A stretch of DNA of 64,000 bases, taken from Aldehydirespirator sp965221215. Its GTDB lineage: Bacteria > Actinomycetota > Acidimicrobiia > Acidimicrobiales > Aldehydirespiratoraceae. Position 1 is the stretch's first letter. Each line of letters opens with the position of its first letter. The stretch is from positions 3,100,001 through 3,164,000 of the forward strand of contig OZ244872.1 of the NCBI GenBank assembly GCA_965221215.1. The letters are read 5' to 3'. The notes below the pieces were generated by a model, which was not told the origin of the DNA, ran no database searches, and worked only from the letters and a program-made list of their open reading frames with translations. The translations under genes and the position numbers were made by a program. Below are positions 23,950 to 31,134 of this stretch, one piece after another.

Positions 23950-25173
23950 ATGACCGCTTGGCGCCGAGCCGTCACATGGGCGCTGCTGCTGTTGGGCGCG
24001 GCGGCGGTGGCCGGCTGCGCGTCCGACGCGGAGCTTGACACGTTCGCGCCGCAGGGCCCGATCGCCAGGGAGCTGCACAGCCGGGGCGTGCTGCCGGTGT
24101 TCTGGATCGCGGCGGTGGTGTTCGTGGGAATCACCATCGCCATGGTCTGGCTCATCTGGAAGAACCGGGTGAGGACCTACGACGGCGACGACGACTGGCC
24201 CGCGCAGACCCACGGCCACGTCCCGCTGGAGGTCGGCTGGACCGTCGGGTTCTTCGTGACCATGACCGCGGTGGCGGGCATCATGCTGTGGTCGCTGCCC
24301 ACCGTGGACGCCACCGAGGACAACACTATGACGGTCAGCGTCGACGACCGCAGCGTCGAGTGGGCGCCGACGGTGGTGGTGGTGGGCAACCAGTGGTGGT
24401 GGGAGTTCCGCTACTACTTCTCCGACCAGGTCGACCTGGCCGACCTGCGGGCCCACGGCGACGCCAAGACGCTGCCCCCCGCCGACATCGTCACTTCGGG
24501 GCAGATGGTGATCCCCACCGGCGAGGAGGTCGAGCTGATCCTCACGTCGCGCGATGTGATCCACTCGTTCTGGATCCCGGCGCTCAACGGCAAGCGCGAC
24601 GCCGTCCCCAACCGCTTCTCACCCTGGAAGATCGAGGCGTCGGACCCCGGCGTCTACTTCGGGCAGTGCACCGAGTTCTGCGGTCTGTCGCACTCCCGCA
24701 TGAGAATGCAGACGGTGGCGCTCACCCCGGCCGACTTCCAGGCCTGGGTGGACCGCACCAGCGCCGACGCGGTCGAGCCCACCGCTGCCGATGCGCTGGC
24801 GGGCATGGAGGTGTTCGCGGGAATCTGCACCTCCTGCCACGTCGTGGAGGGACTCAACGACGATGTGTTCGAGAGCGCGGATCAGGCCTCGGGGGCCGCG
24901 CCGAACCTGACCCATTTCGCGGAGCGCAGCACGTTTGCGGGCGGGATCCTCGACACCTACAACGCCGACGGATCGCTCAACCGCCCCGACCTGGAGGCGT
25001 GGCTGCGCGATCCCGGCGCCATCAAGGCCAACTACACCGTGCCCGGAGAGCAGTACCGGGGCATGCCCGACCTCGACTTGAGCGAGCAGCAGATCGACGA
25101 TCTGGTGGCCTACCTTTCAGGTCTGGGCGCCAAGCCCGCGGGCTGGATAATCGAAGCGACCCAGGTGGAGTGA
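23950..25173 (+). CDS. ctaC: Cytochrome c oxidase subunit II with fused cytochrome c domain (caa3 type)
   Basis: Takes electrons from the quinol-cytochrome c branch to the binuclear centre. From ATG 23950 the 407-residue precursor opens with a lipoprotein signal whose lipobox is VAGC, then two membrane segments. A GTG at 23935 would overlap the previous gene. NQWWWEFRYYF is the aromatic patch. The CuA site is completed by the His in SRDVIHSFW and by C240, C244, H248 and M251 in CTEFCGLSHSRM. A C-terminal cytochrome c domain follows, with heme motif C293-TS-C296-H297 and a likely Met ligand in YRGMPDL. The fusion identifies a caa3-type enzyme that carries its own electron donor domain. Confidence 0.95.
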   Translation: MTAWRRAVTWALLLLGAAAVAGCASDAELDTFAPQGPIARELHSRGVLPVFWIAAVVFVGITIAMVWLIWKNRVRTYDGDDDWPAQTHGHVPLEVGWTVGFFVTMTAVAGIMLWSLPTVDATEDNTMTVSVDDRSVEWAPTVVVVGNQWWWEFRYYFSDQVDLADLRAHGDAKTLPPADIVTSGQMVIPTGEEVELILTSRDVIHSFWIPALNGKRDAVPNRFSPWKIEASDPGVYFGQCTEFCGLSHSRMRMQTVALTPADFQAWVDRTSADAVEPTAADALAGMEVFAGICTSCHVVEGLNDDVFESADQASGAAPNLTHFAERSTFAGGILDTYNADGSLNRPDLEAWLRDPGAIKANYTVPGEQYRGMPDLDLSEQQIDDLVAYLSGLGAKPAGWIIEATQVE

Positions 25174-25174
25174 C

Positions 25175-27166
25175 ATGGCCATAACTGAGCACACGCCGCT
25201 CGAGATCGGCCCCGGCGACACCGCCCGCTACGCCCAGCGGCCCCTCGGCGTGTTCACCCGCCCCCAGGAGGGCCGGGGCTGGCGCGACTGGCTCAGCACG
25301 GTCGACCACAAGCGCATCGGCATCCTGTACGGCGCCTCGGCCATGTTCTTCTTTTTGGTGGGCGGGGTGGAGGCGCTGCTGATCCGCCTGCAGCTCGCTG
25401 CGCCGGACGGCTCGGTGCTCAGCGCCGATGTCTACAACCAGGTGTACACCATGCACGGCGTGACCATGGTGTTCCTGTTCATCATGCCGCTGGCCGCCGC
25501 CTTCGCGAACTACTTCATCCCCTTGCAGATAGGGGCCCGCGACGTGGCCTTCCCCCGCCTCAACGCGCTGTCGTTCTGGATCTGGCTGTCGGGCGCCATC
25601 TTCTTGAACACCTCGTGGATCGTGGGCGGCGGCGGGGCCGACTGCGGCTGGTTCTGCTACTCGACCAACAGCGGGGTGGCCTTCTCGCCCAGCCACGGCG
25701 TGGACTTCTACGCCATCGGCCTGCAGATCCTGGGCATCGCCTCGCTGGTGTCGTCGGTGAACCTGATCGTCACCTGCCTCAACATGCGGGCGCCGGGCAT
25801 GACGCTGATGCGGATGCCGGTGATGACCTGGATGCTGCTGATCACCCAGTTCCTGCTGCTGTTCGCGCTGCCGGTCATCACGGTGGCGCTGTTCCTGCTG
25901 ATGTTCGACCGGCTCTTCGACGCCCAGTTCTTCAACCCCGACGCCGGGGCCGACCCGCTGCTGTGGCAGCACCTGTTCTGGATCTTCGGCCACCCCGAGG
26001 TGTACATCATCATCCTGCCCGCCTTCGGGGTGGTGTCGGAGGTGATCCCCACCTTCAGCCGCAAGCCCCTGTTCGGCTACGAGTTCATGGTGTTCTCGGG
26101 CATCGCCATCGGCTTCATGGGCTGGGGGGTGTGGGCCCACCACATGTTCGTGTCGGGCATAGGCCCCATCTCGGTGGCCGCCTTCTCGTTGTCGACCATG
26201 TTCATCGCGGTGCCGACGGGGGTGAAGGTCCTCAATTGGCTGGCCACGATGTGGGGCGGGAAGCTCAAATTCACGGTGGCCATGAAATTCGCGGTGGCCA
26301 CGGTGGCCATGTTCACCATCGGCGGCCTGTCGGGCGTGACCCACTCGGTGGCGCCGGCCGACACCCAGCAGACCGACACCTACTACATCGTGGCCCACTT
26401 CCACTATGTGATCTTCGGCGGCGGCGTGCTTGGCCTGTTCGCCGGCATGTACTTCTGGTGGCCCAAGATCTGGGGGCACTTCCTCAACGAGCGGCTCGGC
26501 AACTGGCATTTCTGGGTGATGCTGGTGGGCTTCAACCTCACCTTCGGCCCGATGCACATTCTGGGCCTGCAGGGCATGTCTCGCCGCATCGACACCTACG
26601 CCCGGGGATACGGCTTCGAGTTCTGGAACATGGCGGCCACCGTGGGCTCGCTGCTGATCGCGGTGGCAGTGTTGATCTTCATCTGGAACGTGGTGAAGTC
26701 CAAGCGCGACGCCCCGCACCTTCCGCCGCCGGGGCCGGACCCCTGGGACGGCCGCACTCTCGAATGGTCGATCCCGTCGCCGGTGCCGACCCACAACTTC
26801 GACACCGTCCCACAGGTGCACAGCCGCGACGACTGGTGGCACACCAAGTACGCGGAAGACGATGATGGCAGGGTGGTGCGGGTCGCCACTGTGGAGGAAG
26901 CCGCCCAGACCGGCGAGGCGACCGGCGTGCACCTGCCGTCGCCGTCGTTCTGGCCGCTGGCGGTGGCGGTGGGCCTGCCGCTGATCGGCTACGGCCTGAT
27001 CTTCAACCTCTGGCTGGCCCTGATCGGTGCCCTGGTGACGATCGCATCGCTGTATTCGTGGGCCCTGGAGCCGGTGGACGACCCCGACGCGGCCCACGAC
27101 CACCACGACGAAGACCACCAGCAAGACCACGAAGCTGACGGCGAGACCGAAGGCGACCAGCCATGA
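25175..27166 (+). CDS. ctaD: Cytochrome c oxidase subunit I (catalytic) with C-terminal extension
   Basis: The catalytic subunit holding heme a, heme a3 and CuB. All ligands are present: H94 (TMHGV), H273 and cross-linked Y277 (HPEVY), H322-H323 (WAHHMF), H408 and H410 (AHFHYV). With 663 residues it is longer than usual. After the 12-helix core come about 130 residues with two more membrane segments (PSFWPLAVAVGLPLIGYG and LALIGALVTIASLYSW), perhaps a fused subunit IV-like hairpin. They end in an Asp/His-rich tail (AHDHHDEDHQQDHE). It starts 1 nt after the ctaC stop and its own end overlaps ctaE. Confidence 0.97.
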   Translation: MAITEHTPLEIGPGDTARYAQRPLGVFTRPQEGRGWRDWLSTVDHKRIGILYGASAMFFFLVGGVEALLIRLQLAAPDGSVLSADVYNQVYTMHGVTMVFLFIMPLAAAFANYFIPLQIGARDVAFPRLNALSFWIWLSGAIFLNTSWIVGGGGADCGWFCYSTNSGVAFSPSHGVDFYAIGLQILGIASLVSSVNLIVTCLNMRAPGMTLMRMPVMTWMLLITQFLLLFALPVITVALFLLMFDRLFDAQFFNPDAGADPLLWQHLFWIFGHPEVYIIILPAFGVVSEVIPTFSRKPLFGYEFMVFSGIAIGFMGWGVWAHHMFVSGIGPISVAAFSLSTMFIAVPTGVKVLNWLATMWGGKLKFTVAMKFAVATVAMFTIGGLSGVTHSVAPADTQQTDTYYIVAHFHYVIFGGGVLGLFAGMYFWWPKIWGHFLNERLGNWHFWVMLVGFNLTFGPMHILGLQGMSRRIDTYARGYGFEFWNMAATVGSLLIAVAVLIFIWNVVKSKRDAPHLPPPGPDPWDGRTLEWSIPSPVPTHNFDTVPQVHSRDDWWHTKYAEDDDGRVVRVATVEEAAQTGEATGVHLPSPSFWPLAVAVGLPLIGYGLIFNLWLALIGALVTIASLYSWALEPVDDPDAAHDHHDEDHQQDHEADGETEGDQP

Positions 27167-27792
27167 GCGCGGAAGCTGTGGCAGTCGATCAGGCGGCGGC
27201 CGACGACCACGGCCACGACGAGCACGCCACCACCACCGGCCTGTCGCACACCAAGCTGGCCATGTGGGTGTTCCTGGGCTCGGAGTGCCTGCTGTTCGGC
27301 GGGCTGATCTCCACCTACCTGCTGTACAAGACCCGAGGCAACGACCGCACGCTGCCCACCGATGTGTTCGACATTCCGTTCACCTCGGTGAGCTCCTTCG
27401 TGCTGTTGATGAGCTCGCTCACCATGGTGCTGGCCCTCTCCGCGGTGTCACGGGGCGAGGAGGAGGCGGGCCGCACCTGGCTGCTGGCCACGGCCCTGCT
27501 GGGGGGAGTGTTCATCGGCGGGCAGGTGTACGAGTTCACCAGCTTCGTGCGCGAGGGCGTGGCCTTCACCACCAACCCGGCCAGCAGCGCCTTCTTCACC
27601 CTGACCGGCTTCCACGGAGTGCACGTGAGCCTCGGCATTGTGATGCTGATGTCGCTGTTCGTGGCGTCGGTGAAGGGCAAGCTCACCCAGCGCAATTCCG
27701 AGACGGTGGAGATCGTCGGTCTCTACTGGCACTTCGTGGACATAGTGTGGATCTTCATCTTCACCGTCATCTACCTGATCCCCGCCGACTGA
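27163..27792 (+). CDS. ctaE: Cytochrome c oxidase subunit III
   Basis: 209 residues from ATG 27163, overlapping the ctaD stop (ATGA). The N-terminal tail DDHGHDEHATTT is His/Asp-rich. Five membrane segments follow, with FLGSECLLFGGLISTYLLY, ATALLGGVFIGGQVYEF and the family-typical TGFHGVHVSLGI and GLYWHFVDIVWIF. The short five-helix form is common in actinobacterial and caa3 enzymes. It stabilises subunit I and the oxygen path. Confidence 0.95.
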   Translation: MSAEAVAVDQAAADDHGHDEHATTTGLSHTKLAMWVFLGSECLLFGGLISTYLLYKTRGNDRTLPTDVFDIPFTSVSSFVLLMSSLTMVLALSAVSRGEEEAGRTWLLATALLGGVFIGGQVYEFTSFVREGVAFTTNPASSAFFTLTGFHGVHVSLGIVMLMSLFVASVKGKLTQRNSETVEIVGLYWHFVDIVWIFIFTVIYLIPAD

Positions 27793-27796
27793 TCTC

Positions 27797-28165
27797 ATGA
27801 GCGACACGACTCCGATGAGCGACACGACTGTCTCAGAGCACTCCGAGTCCGCGGCTGACGTAGCTGCCGAGCACGACGAGGGCCACTCCCATCCCTCGGA
27901 TTGGGCCTACGTCAAGATCGCGGTAGTTCTGGCCGTGATCACCGCCCTGGAGGTGTTCACCTACTTCGAGACGGTGCTCGACTGGGGCGTGGCCCTGGTG
28001 CCCTCGTTGATCTTCATGATGATCGTCAAGTTCTACTTGGTGGCCACCTGGTTCATGCACCTGCGCTTCGACAGCAAGCTGTTCGGGCGGATGTTCACCG
28101 CGGGGCTAGTCCTCGCCGTCGGCGTGTACGTGGTGACGCTGACCGTCTTCGAGTTCTGGGCCTAG
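27797..28165 (+). CDS. ctaF: Cytochrome c oxidase subunit IV, prokaryotic type
   Basis: 122 residues with three membrane segments (YVKIAVVLAVITALEVFTYF, LVPSLIFMMIVKFYLVATWF and the last one ending the protein) and the family motif FYLVATWFMHLRFD. This is the COX4_pro small subunit. The N-terminus holds a direct repeat of MSDTT, so translation could begin at either copy, followed by an acidic, His-containing stretch EHDEGHSHPSDW. It lies 4 bp after ctaE and 6 bp before ctaG. Confidence 0.88.
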   Translation: MSDTTPMSDTTVSEHSESAADVAAEHDEGHSHPSDWAYVKIAVVLAVITALEVFTYFETVLDWGVALVPSLIFMMIVKFYLVATWFMHLRFDSKLFGRMFTAGLVLAVGVYVVTLTVFEFWA

Positions 28166-28171
28166 AGGCCC

Positions 28172-29053
28172 GTGGCGGCCGACGCCTGGCGCTTCCAGTT
28201 CCATCCCGAGGTGTGGCTGATGGTGGCCGCGGTGGTGGGCCTCGGCTTCTACGTGGTCCGGGTGGTGGCCCCCGCGGCCGGCGGGGCGGTCACCCGCCGC
28301 CAACGGCTGTGCTTCGCGGCAGGGACGGTCCTGCTGTGGGTCTCGGCGGACTGGCCCATGCACGACATCGCCGAGGAGTACCTCTACTCGGTGCACATGG
28401 TGCAGCACCTGCTCATCAGCTTCGTGGTGCCGCCGCTGCTGCTGATGGCCGTGCCCGAGTGGCTGGCCCGGCTCATCCTGGTGGAGGGCTCTCGCACCGC
28501 TCGGGTGATCCGGCGGCTGGTGCACCCGCTGGTGGCCGGCGTGGTGTTCAACGCCCTGCAGGGACTGATGCACTGGAGCGCGCTGGTGGAGCTGTCGGTG
28601 CGCAGCGGCGGATTCCACTACGCCATGCACCTGCTGATGTTTACCAGCGCGCTGGCCATGTGGATGCCGGTGGTGGGCCCGCTGAGGGAGCTGCACCTCT
28701 CGGAGCCGATGAAGATGGTGTACCTGTTCGCCATGTCGATCGTGCCCACCGTGCCCGCCGCCTGGCTCACCTTCGCCGAGGGCTCGGTGTACCCGATCTA
28801 CGACCATGCCCAGCGGCTGTGGGGCATCTCGGTCACGGCCGACCAACAGGCCGCCGGCGCGGTGATGAAGGTGCTGGGCGGCCTCTACCTGTGGACTCTC
28901 ATAGCCATCAAGTTCTTCCGCTACTCGGCCGCGCAGCGCAGCGCCGACGCTGAGGACCGCCGCCGGCGCCTGGCGTCCAACACCCTCACCACCGCCGACA
29001 TCGAGGCCGAGTTCGAGCGCCTAGGCCCCCCACCCCCCGAACCCCGCCTGTAG
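28172..29053 (+). CDS. ctaG: Cytochrome c oxidase assembly protein CtaG (caa3_CtaG family)
   Basis: 293 residues from GTG 28172. A polytopic membrane protein of the caa3-type CtaG family, thought to help CuB delivery to subunit I. It has about seven membrane segments and conserved histidines in WPMHDIAEEYLYSVHMVQHLL and HWSALVEL. It closes the oxidase operon. The 184-bp gap to the next gene holds no strong terminator. It does hold a degenerate echo of the dispersed repeat just after the stop and a hairpin GCTGCG-GTT-CGCAGC at 29170-29184 in the osmC leader. Confidence 0.92.
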   Translation: MAADAWRFQFHPEVWLMVAAVVGLGFYVVRVVAPAAGGAVTRRQRLCFAAGTVLLWVSADWPMHDIAEEYLYSVHMVQHLLISFVVPPLLLMAVPEWLARLILVEGSRTARVIRRLVHPLVAGVVFNALQGLMHWSALVELSVRSGGFHYAMHLLMFTSALAMWMPVVGPLRELHLSEPMKMVYLFAMSIVPTVPAAWLTFAEGSVYPIYDHAQRLWGISVTADQQAAGAVMKVLGGLYLWTLIAIKFFRYSAAQRSADAEDRRRRLASNTLTTADIEAEFERLGPPPPEPRL

Positions 29054-29237
29054 GAGCGGCCACGAGCAAGCGCAAATGGGGAGCTGTCCGGACGGGCTAA
29101 TCGGATAAAAGCTGATCGGAATAGTCGGGATTCGGGCTGGCAGCCTCTACATTGCACGTTGCCGTCGCAGCTGCGGTTCGCAGCCGAACTTGTTGTGTCG
29201 GCAGTCCACCGCCCGCACATACAGGAGGCAGCACCCG

Positions 29238-29792
29238 ATGACCACCGAGACCGCCGACAACGGCGTCAACGTCGCGCACTTGCTGGAGGCCCGCCAGACT
29301 CTCACCGAGGCCCGCGACGCGGCCCAGTTCACCTGGAAGGCCACCAACGAGTGGCTGAACGGCACCCACAGCCGATCCTCGGTCGACAGCTACCACGGGC
29401 TCGGCGCCGAGCACCAGCATCGCTCGACGTTCAGCTTCGAGGCCGACCATCCCCTGGTGTTCGGAGCGGAGGACAATGCGGCCACGCCGGTCGAGCTGGT
29501 GCTGGCCGGACTGGCCAGCTGCCTCACCGCCGGGGTGGCCGCGGTGGCCCAGAACCGCGAGATCCAGCTGCGGTCGGTGAAGGCCACCCTCGAGGGCAGC
29601 ATGGACATCCTCGGCATCCTCGGCGGCGACCCCGACGTCCGCAACGGGTTCGACGCGGTGAAGGTCTCCTACGACATCGACGCCGACGCCACCGCCGAGG
29701 AGATCAGGGCGCTGGTGGCCCAGTCGCAGAAGCGGTCGGCCGTCTACGACATCATCACCAACCCCACCAACGTGACCGTCGAGGTCAACTAG
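29238..29792 (+). CDS. OsmC/Ohr-family redox protein
   Basis: 184 residues from ATG 29238, with AGGAGG 9 nt upstream. The OsmC fold is recognised by FSFEADHPLVFGAEDNAATPVELVLAGLASCLT, a region whose core ATPVELVLAGLASC carries the active cysteine, and by the C-terminal IRALVAQSQKRSAVYDIITNP. An additional N-terminal helix of about 40 residues precedes the domain. Members reduce organic hydroperoxides or handle other electrophiles. The second catalytic cysteine of Ohr-type enzymes is replaced in the SQKRSAVYD segment, so peroxidase activity is uncertain. This replacement is common in the wider OsmC group. Confidence 0.88.
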   Translation: MTTETADNGVNVAHLLEARQTLTEARDAAQFTWKATNEWLNGTHSRSSVDSYHGLGAEHQHRSTFSFEADHPLVFGAEDNAATPVELVLAGLASCLTAGVAAVAQNREIQLRSVKATLEGSMDILGILGGDPDVRNGFDAVKVSYDIDADATAEEIRALVAQSQKRSAVYDIITNPTNVTVEVN

Positions 29793-29832
29793 ACCCCAAT
29801 CCGGTGGCGGTGGGGATTCGCCCGGCGGGCTC

Positions 29833-31083
29833 ATGAAGACTGCGACGGTGGTGGTGGGGGCCGGGCACTCCGGCCTGGCTGTGAGCCGGCGCCTCACCGA
29901 GCGCTCCATCGACCATGTCGTGATCGAGCGGGGCGAGGTGGCCAACTCGTGGCGGACCCAGCGCTGGGACTCGCTGCGGCTGCTCACACCCAACTGGCAG
30001 AGCCGGCTGCCCGGCTATTCCTACGGTGACAACGGCGGCGGCGACGCTGACGGCTACATGTCGATGCCCGAGGTCGTCGGGTTCATGTCCGACTACGCTC
30101 GGCTCATCGACGCCCCGATCTGCACCGGCACGACGGTTGCCTCGGTGCGCCCCCAGGGCGCGGGCTACATCGTCGACACCGACCGAGGCCGCTGGGAGTG
30201 CGACACGGTGGTGTTGGCCTCGGGCGGCTTCAACGTGGCCAAGATCCCGGAACTGGGGGGCGCGCCGCCGGCGGGAATCGCCGCGCTCAGCGCCTTCGAG
30301 TACCGCAACCCCGACAGGCTGGCCCCCGGCGGTGTGTTGGTGGTGGGCGCCTCGGCCACCGGCGTGCAGATCGCCGACGAGGTGCACCGCTCCGGTCGCC
30401 CGGTCACGGTGGCGGTGGGCGAGCATGTGCGCATGCCCCGCCTGTACCGGGGCCGCGACGTGCTGTGGTGGATGGAGCGCTCGGGCCTCTTCGACGAGCG
30501 CTACGACGAGGTGGACGACGTTGTGCGGGTGCGCCGCACCCCGTCGCCGCAGCTGGTGGGCACCCCGCAGCGGGTGACGCTCGACCTCAACGCCCTCACC
30601 GATCAGGGGGTGCGCCTGGTGGGGAGGCTGGCGGCGCTGCGGGGCTCGGAGGCGCTGCTGTCGGGCTCGTTGGCCAACAAGTGCGAGCTGGCCGACCTCA
30701 AGCAGGGCCGGCTGCTCGACACCTTCGACGAGTGGGCCGCGGCGAGCGGCCTCGACGAGGTTGGGCCTCCCGAGCGGTTCGCCCCCACCCGGGTCCAGCC
30801 GTCTCCGCCGCTGAAGCTCGACCTGGCCCGCGGAGAGATCAGCACCATCATCTGGGCTGCCGGGTTCAAGCCCGACTACTCGTGGCTCGACGTGGGAGTG
30901 CTCGACCACAAGGGCCAGATCCGCCATGACGGCGGAGTGGTGACCGAGTCGCCGGGCCTGTACGTCATCGGGTTGAACTTCCTGCGCCGTCGCAAGTCGA
31001 GCTTCATCTGCGGCGCCGCCGACGACAGCCAGGACCTGGTCTCACACCTGGCCGCCCACCTCGACTCACTGGTTCCGGCCTGA
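29833..31083 (+). CDS. FAD/NAD(P)-dependent oxidoreductase, flavin-containing monooxygenase-like
   Basis: 416 residues with an FAD-binding GxGxSG at the very N-terminus (VVVGAGHSGLAVSRRL), ANSWRTQRWDSLRLLTPN as in the CzcO/FMO-like group, and a second dinucleotide site (VLVVGASATGVQIADEV) for NAD(P)H near residue 170. The FATGY-like region is IIWAAGFKPDY. It is a soluble flavoprotein of the COG2072 type. The substrate is unknown; such enzymes oxygenate amines, sulfides or ketones, or act as reductases. It is 40 bp after osmC and may be cotranscribed with it. It ends convergently with the FtsX-type permease. Confidence 0.85.
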   Translation: MKTATVVVGAGHSGLAVSRRLTERSIDHVVIERGEVANSWRTQRWDSLRLLTPNWQSRLPGYSYGDNGGGDADGYMSMPEVVGFMSDYARLIDAPICTGTTVASVRPQGAGYIVDTDRGRWECDTVVLASGGFNVAKIPELGGAPPAGIAALSAFEYRNPDRLAPGGVLVVGASATGVQIADEVHRSGRPVTVAVGEHVRMPRLYRGRDVLWWMERSGLFDERYDEVDDVVRVRRTPSPQLVGTPQRVTLDLNALTDQGVRLVGRLAALRGSEALLSGSLANKCELADLKQGRLLDTFDEWAAASGLDEVGPPERFAPTRVQPSPPLKLDLARGEISTIIWAAGFKPDYSWLDVGVLDHKGQIRHDGGVVTESPGLYVIGLNFLRRRKSSFICGAADDSQDLVSHLAAHLDSLVPA

Positions 31084-31119
31084 TCCGCATTAGGAGGCCG
31101 CTCCCGGTGCGGCGAGGCT

Positions 31120-31134
31120 CGCAGCGCGGCTGCG
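31120..31134. terminator. Bidirectional terminator-like hairpin between convergent genes
   Basis: CGCAGC-GCG-GCTGCG, a perfect 6-bp stem with a 3-nt loop, lies in the 51-bp gap between the monooxygenase stop and the permease stop and touches the latter. No T-tract. Similar CGCAGC/GCTGCG stems occur at 37805-37822 and 29170-29184. Confidence 0.5.
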
